NCBI GenBank assembly: GCA_964518875.1
Contig: CAZFHI010000012.1
Location: 1 to 51,478 of the forward strand
Origin: DTU024 sp964518875
GTDB taxonomy: Bacteria; Bacillota; Clostridia; Christensenellales; Aristaeellaceae
Length of the DNA: 51,478 nt
Direction: 5' to 3'
Below, in pieces: positions 23,752 through 33,061 of the stretch. Numbering within the stretch: the first letter of the stretch is position 1; each line of letters begins with the position of its first letter. Below the pieces are notes generated by a model that saw only the letters and a list, made by a program, of their open reading frames with translations, made no database searches and was not told the origin of the DNA. The position numbers and the translations under genes were made by a program.

Positions 23752-24896
23752 TTAGCGTCCTCACCTCTGTTAAAAGCGGCGCTCTTGTCAAACACGGAAT
23801 AGAATTCATCTTTAAAGTCTAAAAGGGCGTCGTCGCGTATGGCTTCGCGCATTCTGCGCATAAAGTTAATAAGATAATATAAATTATGTATGCTCACAAG
23901 CCTTGCGCCAGTTATTTCCTCCGCCTTTATAAGGTGCCTTATGTACGCCCTGCTGTGGTTTCTGCACGCGAAGCACCCGCAGCCTTCCTGTATGGGCCTT
24001 AAGTCTTCAGCGTATTTTGCGTTCCTTACTACAAGCCTGCCTTGAGGCACAAGCGCGGTTCCGTTTCTACCCACCCTTGTAGGCAGCACGCAGTCGAACA
24101 TATCAACGCCGCGCAAAACGCCCTCCAAAAGGCAGTCAGGCGTTCCTACGCCCATAAGGTATCTCGGCTTGTTTTCTGGCATTACAGGCATTATCGTATC
24201 CAAAATATCGTACATCAAAGGCTTTGGTTCGCCTACTGAAAGCCCGCCTATGCCAAAGCCCGGAAGGTCAAAGCCTGTAACGAATTTCGCGCTTTCAACG
24301 CGCAATTTTCTTGAAAAGCCTCCCTGCACTATGCCAAACAGCGCCTGGTCCTCCCTTGTATGCGCTTTAATGCAGCGCTCAAGCCACCTGTGCGTCGTGC
24401 GCATCTGCGCTTCAGCGGTATTATCGTCAGCGGTAAACGGAGAGCATATGTCAAACGCCATGGCTATGTCTGATCCAAGCTTCTGCTGTATCTGCATGGA
24501 TTTTTCAGGCGACATGAAAAGCCTTCTGCCGTCCAGATGGCTTGTGAAATAAACGCCTTCCTCGGAAATATCCTTTTGCTCAGCCAGGGAAAAAACCTGG
24601 AACCCTCCGGAATCGGTAAGCATAGGCTTTTGCCAGCTTGTAAACGCGTGCAGACCGCCCGCTTTTTCTATAAGGTCCTCTCCCGGCCTTAAGTGCAGGT
24701 GGTAGGTGTTGCCTAAAAGTATCTGCGCGCCGAGCAGCTCCATTTCGCGCATGGTCATGGTTTTAACCGTACCCTGCGTCCCGACGGGCATAAAAACCGG
24801 CGTTTCAATATCCCCGCGCGGGGTGTGCAGCACGCCGAGGCGCGCTCCTGTATATTTGCAGGTTTTAATTACTTCGTAAGAAAAAAGCTTGTTCAA
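23748..24896 (-). CDS. tgt: tRNA-guanine(34) transglycosylase
   Basis: A 382-residue Tgt that swaps guanine 34 for preQ1 in GUN-anticodon tRNAs. LTDSGGFQVFSL at about 92-103 contains the active-site Asp, FGIGGLSVGEP follows, and the C-terminal zinc site is CGCFACRNHSRAYIRHL with a later His in SIHNLYY. The start is TTG with AAAGG upstream, three bases after the rluA-like gene stop. Genes for making preQ1 are not in the window. Confidence 0.95.
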   Translation of the reverse strand: MNKLFSYEVIKTCKYTGARLGVLHTPRGDIETPVFMPVGTQGTVKTMTMREMELLGAQILLGNTYHLHLRPGEDLIEKAGGLHAFTSWQKPMLTDSGGFQVFSLAEQKDISEEGVYFTSHLDGRRLFMSPEKSMQIQQKLGSDIAMAFDICSPFTADDNTAEAQMRTTHRWLERCIKAHTREDQALFGIVQGGFSRKLRVESAKFVTGFDLPGFGIGGLSVGEPKPLMYDILDTIMPVMPENKPRYLMGVGTPDCLLEGVLRGVDMFDCVLPTRVGRNGTALVPQGRLVVRNAKYAEDLRPIQEGCGCFACRNHSRAYIRHLIKAEEITGARLVSIHNLYYLINFMRRMREAIRDDALLDFKDEFYSVFDKSAAFNRGEDAK

Positions 24897-24899
24897 TGT

Positions 24900-25628
24900 T
24901 TACCTTTCATACGGTATCTGCGGGCTTATGGCAGGCCAGCCCGCGCTTAAGCCGTCTATTTCGTTCTGGTACGCGGCCCAGTGCCCGCTTATTTTCGGCG
25001 GCGCTACAAAAAGCATGTTTTGCCCGCTTACAGGGTGCGGGAAAGAAAGCCTTATTCCCCACAGGGCTATCTGCCCCGTCTGGTTTTTGTTGTAGCGGTG
25101 GTCCCCGATAAGCGGGAAGCCGTTTGACGCAAACTGAGCGCGTATCTGGTGCGCCCTGCCCGTTTCAAGCTGCACCGCGCAAAGAGACGTATTATTAAGG
25201 CTCTTTATGGCGCGCGCGTGCAGTATGGCTTCTTTGCCAATATGCAAATAGGAAGGTACCGCGCGCACCATGTTTTTTTCCGTGTCCTTGGCTAAATAGT
25301 CTTTAAACGTAAAGCGCGCAGGCGGCGTTCCCTCGCATACGCAGATATATTCCCTGATTATCTTTTTGTCTTTTATCTGCGCGTTAAGCCTTGCCGCCGC
25401 CTTTGACGTGCGCGCGAACACGAGCAAGCCGCCCACCGGTCTGTCCATCCTGTGCACCAGCCCCAGATACACGTTGCCCGGTTTGTTATATTTATCTTTA
25501 ACGTATTTTTTTAAATAATCAAACAGAGTTTCGTCCCCTGTCATGTCGCCCTGCGTAAGCATATTCGGCGGCTTGAGAGCAACTATAACATGGTTGTCCT
25601 CATACAGTATCTGCGGTTCAAACGGCAT
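24900..25628 (-). CDS. RluA-family pseudouridine synthase
   Basis: A 242-residue pseudouridine synthase without an N-terminal S4 domain, so closer to RluC/D-like or YqcB/TruC-like single-domain forms. HRMDRPVGGLLVFA at about 60-73 holds the catalytic Asp (canonical HRLDxxxSG). LETGRAHQIRAQFA is the second family motif. The rRNA or tRNA target cannot be told. It is the first gene of the long minus-strand operon that runs to pfkA and has AAGGAG before the ATG. Confidence 0.88.
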   Translation of the reverse strand: MPFEPQILYEDNHVIVALKPPNMLTQGDMTGDETLFDYLKKYVKDKYNKPGNVYLGLVHRMDRPVGGLLVFARTSKAAARLNAQIKDKKIIREYICVCEGTPPARFTFKDYLAKDTEKNMVRAVPSYLHIGKEAILHARAIKSLNNTSLCAVQLETGRAHQIRAQFASNGFPLIGDHRYNKNQTGQIALWGIRLSFPHPVSGQNMLFVAPPKISGHWAAYQNEIDGLSAGWPAISPQIPYER

Positions 25629-25680
25629 TTTATCTCCTTAAAAAATTAAACATAAAGCAGGCCGTAAGGCCAGTTATATT

Positions 25681-25709
25681 ATAATAGCATGTATTTTAAA
25701 AAGGCTCAA
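25681..25709 (-). promoter_or_regulatory. Promoter of the rluA-to-pfkA operon
   Basis: On the minus strand TTGAGC (25709-25704) and TATTAT (25686-25681) are 17 bases apart, directly after the trkH stop and about 50 bases before the rluA-like start. Confidence 0.5.
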
Positions 25710-27155
25710 TCAGGTTTTATTCCAGGTACTTCTGGAAAACAAAATTACCACGGGCCATATTTCAAGGCGCCCCGCTATCATGCCCAGGGAAAGCACGAAT
25801 TTAATTACAGGGTGAAACGCCGCATAGTTCCCGTCAGGCCCTACGCCGCCTATGCCGGGGCCTATGTTGTTAAACGTGGCTACAACGGCGCTGAACGCCG
25901 TCTGAAAGTCCTTGGCGCCAAGCGATGTAATCAAAAGAAGAAATATGAACACGCCTATATATATATTTAAATATGTATGCACGGGCCTTACGCCGTCCTG
26001 CGATATGGTTTTGCCGCTTATGGAAACGGGAGCGACCCTGCCAGGCTCTCTCTGGCGCTTCATCTCGGCCCTCGCAGATTTCGCGAATATTAAAATGCGG
26101 GATACCTTAAGGCCGCCAGCGGTCGAGCCAGCCATGGCGCCTATGAACATAAGCGTTATAAGAATTGTTTTGGAAAAAACAGGCCATGCGTTAAAATTAG
26201 CGGTAGAATATCCTGTAGTAGTAATTATTGACGACACGGTAAAAAACACGTCCCTTAACAAAAGCCCTATGTTTTTATACCTGCTGTAAAGATTAAGAGA
26301 TATTAAAACAACAGCCGCGATTACTATTGAAAAGTATGTTTTAAGCTCCTCGTCTGAAAAAAAGCGCCTGACCTTTTTTAGTATAAGAATATAATAAAGG
26401 TTAAAGTTAATACCGAACAGAAGCATGGCGACAGAAAGCACTATATGAACAGACGAAGGGTAGCCGGCTATGGAATTGTTCTTTATGCCGAACCCTCCTG
26501 TGCCGGCCGCGCCGAAGGCGTGGCACACGGAGTCAAAAAAAGGCATTCCCGTAAGCCTTAAGGCTATTACAAGCGCAGCCGTCATGGCTAAATATATTAT
26601 ATAGAGTATCCTTGCCGTAGATACTACGCTGCTTTTCAGCTTGCCAAACACAGGCCCCGGCACCTCAGCCTTCATTATGTGCACGGCTTCGGCGTTGGCC
26701 TTGGGAAGAAGCGCCAGCGCAAACACGAGCACGCCCATGCCGCCTATAAGATGAGAAAAGGAGCGCCAGAACATTATTGAGTGCGGCAGCGCTTCTACAT
26801 CGGCAATTATTGAAGCGCCGGTCGTTGTAAAGCCTGAAGCCATTTCAAAAAACGCGTCTGACAATCCGCTTACAGACTTGCTTATAAACAAAGGCAGAGC
26901 GCCCAAAAAGCTCATAAGCACCCAAATAAGCGCGCAGATCACAAGGCCTTCTTTCGCAAAAAGCCCGCTTTCGGCGGGTTTTTTATGGGACATGGCGAAA
27001 CCTGCGCCGGCGCTTAAAGCGGAGGGTATTACGAAGCTCAGAATATTCGCCGCGCCCTCAGAATATATTAAAGAAACTATTACGGGTATTAAAAGCAATA
27101 TCGCAAAAAGCTGCAAAAACTTTCCCGTTACATAAACTATTATGGAGCGGTTCAT
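25710..27155 (-). CDS. trkH: Trk-type potassium channel subunit
   Basis: A 481-residue membrane protein of the TrkH/KtrB family, the potassium-conducting subunit. Four membrane-pore-membrane repeats are visible, with filter-like loops TTGAS (about 110), GTGGFG (about 218), TTGYST (about 315) and NIGPGIGG (about 430). It overlaps trkA by ATGA, so channel and regulator are made together. Length fits the family. Confidence 0.93.
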   Translation of the reverse strand: MNRSIIVYVTGKFLQLFAILLLIPVIVSLIYSEGAANILSFVIPSALSAGAGFAMSHKKPAESGLFAKEGLVICALIWVLMSFLGALPLFISKSVSGLSDAFFEMASGFTTTGASIIADVEALPHSIMFWRSFSHLIGGMGVLVFALALLPKANAEAVHIMKAEVPGPVFGKLKSSVVSTARILYIIYLAMTAALVIALRLTGMPFFDSVCHAFGAAGTGGFGIKNNSIAGYPSSVHIVLSVAMLLFGINFNLYYILILKKVRRFFSDEELKTYFSIVIAAVVLISLNLYSRYKNIGLLLRDVFFTVSSIITTTGYSTANFNAWPVFSKTILITLMFIGAMAGSTAGGLKVSRILIFAKSARAEMKRQREPGRVAPVSISGKTISQDGVRPVHTYLNIYIGVFIFLLLITSLGAKDFQTAFSAVVATFNNIGPGIGGVGPDGNYAAFHPVIKFVLSLGMIAGRLEIWPVVILFSRSTWNKT

Positions 27156-28507
27156 GCGTCCTCCAGAATATCGTCAAGGTCGTAAAGCTCGCCTTCGTCG
27201 TTAGCTATAAGCACCTGATCACCAGGATATATGGCGTCCGCGCCTGAAGGTATCTTTACCTTGCCGTCCGTAATAAGCGCCGCTATAAGCACGCCTTTTT
27301 TTATAGGCAGCATTTTAATGGGCTTGCCGACGGCTCTGGACTGTTCCGTTACCTTGAACTGAAGCACCTCGGCGTTTGAGTTTTCTATGCGGTAAAGCGC
27401 TTCAACGCGGCTGCCCTCGGAATTGGATATGCCCCTTATAAGGCGCACTATGCTTGTTGCCATTATGCTCGCTGGCGTGATGACGCTTTGTATGCCCATT
27501 CCGCTCAACATTTTTACAAGGTTGCTTCTGTTTATCTTGGTTATCCTTCTTGGCACTCCGCGCATAGAGGCAAATAAGCTTAATATTATGTTCTCCTCGT
27601 CTATGCCCGTAAGCGTTATAACGCAGTCATAGCCTGAAATATGCTGGTTTTCAAGAAGGTCCTGGTCTGTGCCGTCGCCGTATATTACGGATACGTCCTG
27701 GAAGTTTTCCGCCAGGGCGTAGGCTGTCTTTTCATCGCTTTCTATTACTTTTATGTCAAGCTTCATTCCGCGCAGCATTTCAAGCAGGTACCTGCATATG
27801 CGGCCGCCGCCTATAATCATAACGGAGCGCACCCTGTCAACTGTGCTCATGGTGCGGTAAAGGGCGCCCAAATCCGCGGGAGTGCCCGTCATAAAGACTC
27901 TGTCGCCTTCTTCAAGCACCGTTTCGCCGCGCGGTATTATGGTTTCATCTCCCCTTACAAGTATGCAAACGAGAAGATGGTTAAACTTCTTGCGGATTTC
28001 TATAAGGTTAAGGCCGCAAAGCTTGGATTCCTTTGTGATTTCAAGCTCTACAAGGTTTATTTTATTAAACGCAAAAGGAACTACCGAAAGAGCTGAGGGG
28101 TAGCGTATAACCCTGTATATTTCCTGCGCCGCTTCATACTCCGGGTTTATCATCCTGTCTATGCCAAGATTTTCCTGCACGAAACCGACGTGGCCCGCGT
28201 ATTCAGGCATTCTTACCCTCGCGATGGTGTACTTGGCGCCAAGCTTCTTAGCGACAACGCAGGATATTATGTTTACTTCGTCCTGAGGGGTTACCGCTAT
28301 AAACAGGTCGCACCCGGGCACGCCCGCTTCCATCTGCACGTCGTAAAACGCGCCGTTGCCGCTTATTCCCATAATCTGGTACTGGTCCACAACGGCGTTC
28401 AGTTTATTTTCGTTGCGCTCTATAAGCGTAACCTCGTGCTCCTCGCGGCTTAAATCCCTGCATATCGCTTTGCCTATCTTGCCGGCGCCTACAACAATTA
28501 CCTGCAT
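27152..28507 (-). CDS. trkA: Trk system potassium uptake protein TrkA
   Basis: A 451-residue cytoplasmic regulator with two tandem RCK modules. RCK-N domains begin at residue 1 (VIVVGAGKIGKAICRDLSRE) and about 229 (VMIIGGGRICRYLLEML), each a Rossmann fold that binds nucleotide; RCK-C domains lie near 150-220 and 375-451. It gates the TrkH pore encoded next. GGGAGG precedes the ATG. It has its own promoter, so potassium uptake is separable from the proS run upstream. Confidence 0.93.
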   Translation of the reverse strand: MQVIVVGAGKIGKAICRDLSREEHEVTLIERNENKLNAVVDQYQIMGISGNGAFYDVQMEAGVPGCDLFIAVTPQDEVNIISCVVAKKLGAKYTIARVRMPEYAGHVGFVQENLGIDRMINPEYEAAQEIYRVIRYPSALSVVPFAFNKINLVELEITKESKLCGLNLIEIRKKFNHLLVCILVRGDETIIPRGETVLEEGDRVFMTGTPADLGALYRTMSTVDRVRSVMIIGGGRICRYLLEMLRGMKLDIKVIESDEKTAYALAENFQDVSVIYGDGTDQDLLENQHISGYDCVITLTGIDEENIILSLFASMRGVPRRITKINRSNLVKMLSGMGIQSVITPASIMATSIVRLIRGISNSEGSRVEALYRIENSNAEVLQFKVTEQSRAVGKPIKMLPIKKGVLIAALITDGKVKIPSGADAIYPGDQVLIANDEGELYDLDDILEDA

Positions 28508-28533
28508 AAATCCTCCCTGCCTAAGGCAAGTGC

Positions 28534-28561
28534 ATTATACTACTCGCGCCTTTTTTTGCAA
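28534..28561 (-). promoter_or_regulatory. Promoter of trkA-trkH
   Basis: On the minus strand TTGCAA (28561-28556) and TATAAT (28539-28534) with a 16-base spacer, 27 bases before the trkA start. The leader is too short for a riboswitch. Confidence 0.6.
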
Positions 28562-28598
28562 ACCCGCGGCCTGCTTACAAGGCGGCAAGCGTTTAATA

Positions 28599-30041
28599 TC
28601 AATACGCTTTAGCGAAGTATATTACGGTTTTAGCTTTCCTTCCGCAGCACACGCATTTGTCGCCGAAGGGCTCCTGCTCAAACGGTATGTTGCGCGCTGT
28701 GGCCGACGTAAGCTCTTTTATTTTGTCTTCGCATTCCCTGTCTCCGCACCACATTGCCCTGGCGTAGCCCCTGTTTACCTGCTCCGAAAGCTCGTCCATG
28801 TTATATACGTTCTTAGTTCTTTCCTGCTTAAAATTGTCCGCTATTTTAAACAGGCTCTTCTGTATATCGTCTAACGTACGCTTTACGCTCTCCGCCAGGT
28901 TCTCAAGCGGCAGCGTGAACTTTTCGTTGCTGTCGCGCCTTGCGCAGGCTGCCACGCCGTTCACTATATCGCGCGGGCCTATCTCTATGCGCAGCGGCAC
29001 GCCCTTAAGCTCCCATTCGTTAAACTTCCAGCCGGGGGAAACGTAGTCCCTGTCGTCAAGCTTTACCCTTATGCCAGAAGCCTTAAGCATGTTAAACACT
29101 TCCACCGCCTTGTCCATAACGCCTTCCTTGTGGAAAGCTATCGGCAGTATAACCGCCTGGTACGGCGCGACCTTTGGCGGGAGCCTTAAGCCCCTTTCGT
29201 CGCCGTGCGTCATGATTATGGCGCCTATGAGCCTTGTGGAAATGCCCCAGCTCGTTTCATAGCAGTATTTAAGCTGACCGTCCTTATCCAGAAACTGCAC
29301 GTTAAAGGGCTTTGAAAAGTTTGTGCCGAAGTCGTGCGTGGTGCCTGCCTGCAGCGCTTTTCCGTCCTGCATCATGGCTTCCACAGAGTAAGTAACGTTT
29401 GCGCCGGCGAACTTTTCCTTTTCCGTTTTCCTGCCTGAAAATACTGGAACAGACAGCACGTCCTCGCACAGTTCCCTGTATATATTAAGCATATTAAGGG
29501 CTTCCTCGCGCGCCTCTTCAAAAGTGGCGTGCATGGTATGGCCCTCCTGCCACCAGAACTCGCTCGTGCGCAGGAAGGGACGCGTACTTTTTTCCCAGCG
29601 CATTACGGAGCACCACTGGTTGTACTTCATGGGAAGATCGCGGTAGGACTGTATCCACTTAGCGTACATAGTGCAGAATATGGTTTCAGAAGTCGGGCGC
29701 ACGGCGAGACGCTCCGTAAGCTTTTCCGTGCCTCCCTGGGTAACCCACGCTACTTCCGGCGCGAAGCCCTCGACGTGATCCGCTTCCTTTTGAAGAAGGC
29801 TTTCAGGTATAAGCATCGGCATGGCGACGTTTTCATGCCCCGTTTCCTTAAAGCGCCTGTCCGCTTCCGATTTTATAAGGTCCCATATGCTGCATCCGTA
29901 TGGCTTTAAAGCCATGCACCCTCTTACGGGCGTATAGTCCATAAGGTCCGCCTGGGTTACAACGTCCGTATACCATTGAGAAAAATTTTCGTCCCTGGGC
30001 GTAATGTGCTCTACAAACGTCTTTTTATTTTCCTTTCCCAT
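28599..30041 (-). CDS. proS: Prolyl-tRNA synthetase, archaeal/eukaryotic-like type
   Basis: A 480-residue class II synthetase of the short form (type 3), lacking the large editing insertion of bacterial type 1 ProRS. Motif 2 lies around VMRWEKSTRPFLRTSEFWWQEGHT, split here between residues about 148-172; the RPTSET motif precedes it. The C terminus has the zinc-binding Cys set (CEDK, CVCCGRK) and ends YFAKAY, as in this type. AGGAGG precedes the ATG. It follows sigH after 27 bases. No T-box leader is present. Confidence 0.95.
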   Translation of the reverse strand: MGKENKKTFVEHITPRDENFSQWYTDVVTQADLMDYTPVRGCMALKPYGCSIWDLIKSEADRRFKETGHENVAMPMLIPESLLQKEADHVEGFAPEVAWVTQGGTEKLTERLAVRPTSETIFCTMYAKWIQSYRDLPMKYNQWCSVMRWEKSTRPFLRTSEFWWQEGHTMHATFEEAREEALNMLNIYRELCEDVLSVPVFSGRKTEKEKFAGANVTYSVEAMMQDGKALQAGTTHDFGTNFSKPFNVQFLDKDGQLKYCYETSWGISTRLIGAIIMTHGDERGLRLPPKVAPYQAVILPIAFHKEGVMDKAVEVFNMLKASGIRVKLDDRDYVSPGWKFNEWELKGVPLRIEIGPRDIVNGVAACARRDSNEKFTLPLENLAESVKRTLDDIQKSLFKIADNFKQERTKNVYNMDELSEQVNRGYARAMWCGDRECEDKIKELTSATARNIPFEQEPFGDKCVCCGRKAKTVIYFAKAY

Positions 30042-30068
30042 ATATCCTCCTAAAGCTTTTTAATTTGT

Positions 30069-30689
30069 TTAAAGATTGTTTTCAAGGTACAGCCTTGTCT
30101 TTCTGCGTATGCGCTGCAGCGCGTTATCAACAGCCTTGCTCGTCCTGCCGAGGCTTGAAGCTATATCCTGATAGCTTTTGCCTTTTAAGAACAGCCTGAG
30201 CACTTCTTTTTCAAGGGGGCTGAGCTCCTTTTCGTAATATTTTTCTATGTTGCGGACGCTTTCCCTGTCCATTACCTTATCTTCAAGGCTCATGCTGTCG
30301 TCTATGAGCATGTCGAGCAGCACGCGCTCGCCTTCTTCCCCGCTGTCGTCAACGGGGGAGTTGAGCGACACATAGTTGTTGAGCGGCTTATGCTTAAGGC
30401 CGTTCGCCTTTCTTATCGCCGTAATCATGTTGCGCTTTATGCAAAGATCCGCGAACACGGAAAAAGAAGCGCTGCGGTCATCGCGGTAATCCCTTACGGC
30501 CTTTACAAGACCTATCATGCCCTCCTGCATAAGGTCGTCCTGATCGCCCCCCGCTATAAAATAGCCGCGCGATTTAATAAGCACGTTTGTCTTGTAGCGG
30601 TCAAGCAATATGAGCATAGCGTCGCCGCTGCCGCTCTGCGCCAGCTTTACAAGCTCTTCATCGCTTAATTTTTTAAGGCTTTCATACAA
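30069..30689 (-). CDS. sigH: RNA polymerase sigma factor SigH (stationary phase/sporulation)
   Basis: A 206-residue sigma-70 family factor of the SigH/Spo0H type. Region 2 (DQDDLMQEGMIGLVKAV, about 49-65) binds the -10 and core polymerase; region 4 (LSPLEKEVLRLFLKGKSYQDIASSLG, split, about 155-180) is a helix-turn-helix for the -35. In B. subtilis SigH directs entry to sporulation and competence. The start is TTG; its ribosome site AAGGTGA contains the rlmB stop codon, so rlmB and sigH are coupled. The rlmB-sigH order is common in Bacillota. Confidence 0.93.
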   Translation of the reverse strand: MYESLKKLSDEELVKLAQSGSGDAMLILLDRYKTNVLIKSRGYFIAGGDQDDLMQEGMIGLVKAVRDYRDDRSASFSVFADLCIKRNMITAIRKANGLKHKPLNNYVSLNSPVDDSGEEGERVLLDMLIDDSMSLEDKVMDRESVRNIEKYYEKELSPLEKEVLRLFLKGKSYQDIASSLGRTSKAVDNALQRIRRKTRLYLENNL

Positions 30690-30696
30690 TTCTCAA

Positions 30697-31926
30697 TCAC
30701 CTTACGGTAAACACATGGTGCATTATTATGCCAGCCGCGACGGAAGCGTTGAACGAACCTATGTTTCCCGTCATCGGTATGGACAATATGTCGTCGCAAG
30801 CGTCCTTTACGCTTTTTGACACTCCTTCGCCCTCGCTGCCTATAACTATGGCCACGCCGCCCTTAAAATCTATTTCGGCGTATGGCTTTCCCGCCATGTC
30901 CATGCCGTACGCCCATATTCCGTGATTTTTTAAGTCTTTTATAGTTTGCGCGAGGTTTGTTACGCGCGCGACAGGTATGTATTCAACCGCGCCTGCCGCC
31001 GCCTTTACGGCGGCGTCCGTAAGGCCGGCCGCCCTGCGGCGCGGTATTATTACGCCGTGCGCGCCGGTGCATACGGCGGAGCGTATTACGGCGCCTAAGT
31101 TATGAGGGTCCGTAATCTGGTCGAGCAGCACTATGAAAGGCTTTTCGTTTTTTTCCTCCGCTTTTTTTAATATATCATCTATTTCAGCGTATTTGTACGC
31201 GGACGCAAAGGCAACCACGCCCTGGTGGTTTTTGGCGAGCTTGTCAAGGTGCGTTTTTTCAACCCTCTGTATTTTAACGCCGGCGTCTTTCGCCATGCCT
31301 AAAATCTGCTTCGCGGAACCCGACAAATTCCCTTTCTGCACTAAAAGCTTTTCAAGGTCGCGGCCGGCCTTAAGCGCTTCCCTTACGGGATTCCTTCCCG
31401 CTATAAGCTCGCCGTCGTTAAGCTGAACGTTGTCCGCAGGCTCCTCGCGCCGCTTTTTGTCGAAATTATTGTTATTAGAATTAAAGTTGTTATACCGTTT
31501 GTTCTTCTGCCTGTTCTTGCCGTACTGTCTGCTGTCTTTATATTTGCCCTTGTACGGCTTGTGCTCGAAGCTTTTTCCCTTAAAAGCTTCATTGTTGTTC
31601 TGATTATTGTTTTGATCGCTTTTTTTATTGCCGTAGTTCTTTTTGCCGTAGTTCTTTTTGCCGTAAGGACGGCTGTTCTTTTTGGTAAATTTTACGTTCG
31701 GCCTTACAACGCCCTCCATGCTTCCGCCCGACGTGTTTTTGCGTTTTTTCGGCGGCCTTGACGGCGGCAGCATGCTGTAAATATCATCCGCGTCAAAGCG
31801 GTTCGTGTTGGCGTAGCGTCTTTGCTCATGCTGAACGCCCCTGCCGTTGTTTTTTCCGCGCTTATTTTTGCCGTAATAAGCGTTTTTTGCTCCTTTAAAA
31901 CCGGAGCCTTTTTTATTAAATGCCAT
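30697..31926 (-). CDS. rlmB: 23S rRNA (guanosine-2'-O-)-methyltransferase RlmB with a long basic N-terminal extension
   Basis: A 409-residue SpoU-family methyltransferase; the normal enzyme is about 245. Residues 172-409 carry the substrate-binding domain (GELIAGRNPVREAL) and the knotted SAM domain: LDQITDPHNLGAVIRSA, VIGSEGEGVS and SIPMTGNIGSFNASVA. Residues 1-170 are an extra low-complexity stretch, rich in Asn, Lys, Gly, Tyr and Arg with repeats like KKNYGKKNYG, probably disordered and RNA-binding. It uses the ATG with GGAAGAAAA upstream. It lies between thyX and sigH with gaps of 9 and 7 bases. Confidence 0.93.
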   Translation of the reverse strand: MAFNKKGSGFKGAKNAYYGKNKRGKNNGRGVQHEQRRYANTNRFDADDIYSMLPPSRPPKKRKNTSGGSMEGVVRPNVKFTKKNSRPYGKKNYGKKNYGNKKSDQNNNQNNNEAFKGKSFEHKPYKGKYKDSRQYGKNRQKNKRYNNFNSNNNNFDKKRREEPADNVQLNDGELIAGRNPVREALKAGRDLEKLLVQKGNLSGSAKQILGMAKDAGVKIQRVEKTHLDKLAKNHQGVVAFASAYKYAEIDDILKKAEEKNEKPFIVLLDQITDPHNLGAVIRSAVCTGAHGVIIPRRRAAGLTDAAVKAAAGAVEYIPVARVTNLAQTIKDLKNHGIWAYGMDMAGKPYAEIDFKGGVAIVIGSEGEGVSKSVKDACDDILSIPMTGNIGSFNASVAAGIIMHHVFTVR

Positions 31927-31935
31927 ATTTTCTTC

Positions 31936-32664
31936 CTATTCTGTTTTTAAGTTTAAATATTTTTCGCGCACCTCGCGCGCCCTGCCGCAGGTTTTGCTTC
32001 CCTCGGGGCATTTTCCCATTACGCATCCCGGTCCCGCGTTTGCAAATACGGCGGGCATCTTTTCTTTGCATATTTTAAGCATTTCGTCCGCGACAAAGTG
32101 TATTTCCCACTGCGCCCTGTTGCAGCAGCGCAGATTAAAGAAGTGAATAAGCTCTCTCGCGTTCATGGTTAAAACAAGCTTTGTTTCCGCGGCGTTTGGC
32201 AAAACGAAGCGGGCGTCCTCGTTTCCCGATTCGCCCTTCTGAAGCCTGCTCTGCCAGCCCCTGTACCATTCGTGCATGGTTTGCATCTGCCTGTCGTATT
32301 CATTAACGGCGTCTTGTCCAAGCGCCGCTATCTTAGGAGGTATTATATAGTTAAGCTTATCAGCCTTTGAAACGTAGCGCTGGCTCTGCACGCTGAACGA
32401 CGCTATGCGGTGGCGGGTAAGCTGCGCCAGCATAACGCGGCTTACGCCTTCCACGCCAAACGTAAAGCTTAAATGCTCTATAACTGAAAGATGGCCTGAA
32501 TCTATAACGCCCTTTAAAAAATCCGCCTGATCCTTTTTTTCAACTCTTTGCTTAGTTTCTTCAACAGAGCCTGAAGAATAGCACAGCCTCGCCGCCAGGG
32601 CGGCAATTTTTTCCCCGTCTGGGCTTTGGGACAGAAGATATACCCGTGGTTCAACCGCCGGCAT
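31936..32664 (-). CDS. thyX: Flavin-dependent thymidylate synthase
   Basis: A 242-residue ThyX that makes dTMP from dUMP with FAD and methylenetetrahydrofolate. The RHRX7S motif is complete, Arg84-His-Arg86 to Ser94 (RHRIASFSVQS), with ARELIHFFNLRCC downstream. The C-terminal Cys-rich end (GKCPEGSKTCGRA) is seen in clostridial members. It overlaps the mrnC end by 14 bases. No thyA is in the window. Confidence 0.95.
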   Translation of the reverse strand: MPAVEPRVYLLSQSPDGEKIAALAARLCYSSGSVEETKQRVEKKDQADFLKGVIDSGHLSVIEHLSFTFGVEGVSRVMLAQLTRHRIASFSVQSQRYVSKADKLNYIIPPKIAALGQDAVNEYDRQMQTMHEWYRGWQSRLQKGESGNEDARFVLPNAAETKLVLTMNARELIHFFNLRCCNRAQWEIHFVADEMLKICKEKMPAVFANAGPGCVMGKCPEGSKTCGRAREVREKYLNLKTE

Positions 32665-33061
32665 TTCGCGCCTCCTCGTTATTATTTACGCAAAGCTCGA
32701 ACAGCTCGTGTATCCTTTTAATATTCCCGTTTATATAAAGATACCCGAACACGGCTTCAAGCGCCGTGGAGCTTGCGTATTCCTCGCTTGTAGCCGATTT
32801 TGGAACGCGGTGCTTCGGGTTGGCGTTGCGGCCGCGCTTAGCGATCTGCTTTTCTTCTTCGGTAAGATCGTCAAAAAGCCGCGAATATATTTTAGCCTGG
32901 GCCGGAGCGCAGACCAGGTCTGTTTCCGCCATATGAAGGCTGTTAAGCCGCTTGCGCGCCTTGAGCACGAATTCCCGCGCAAGCAAATCATACACGGCAT
33001 CGCCTATATACGCAAGCTGCAGCGGGTTTAATTCTGCCGCCTTGATACGCGCGTTACTCAC
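32651..33061 (-). CDS. mrnC: Mini-ribonuclease III
   Basis: A 136-residue RNase III catalytic domain without the double-stranded RNA-binding domain, which matures 23S rRNA in Bacillota. NPLQLAYIGDAVYDLLAREF at 12-31 carries the first acidic residues and STALEAVFGYLYI near 101-113 the second set. The start is GTG, eight bases inside the end of the AraC-type gene, with no strong ribosome site, so it depends on coupling. In many Bacillota mrnC sits between cysS and rlmB; here cysS is absent and an AraC-type regulator takes that place. Confidence 0.93.
   Translation of the reverse strand: MSNARIKAAELNPLQLAYIGDAVYDLLAREFVLKARKRLNSLHMAETDLVCAPAQAKIYSRLFDDLTEEEKQIAKRGRNANPKHRVPKSATSEEYASSTALEAVFGYLYINGNIKRIHELFELCVNNNEEARNAGG

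Noticed and set aside
30000..30068. T-box leader for proS
   Set aside because: The gap from sigH to proS is only 27 bases and carries no T-box sequence.
31401..31761. Frames within the N-terminal part of rlmB on both strands
   Set aside because: They are by-products of the low-complexity coding repeats of rlmB.
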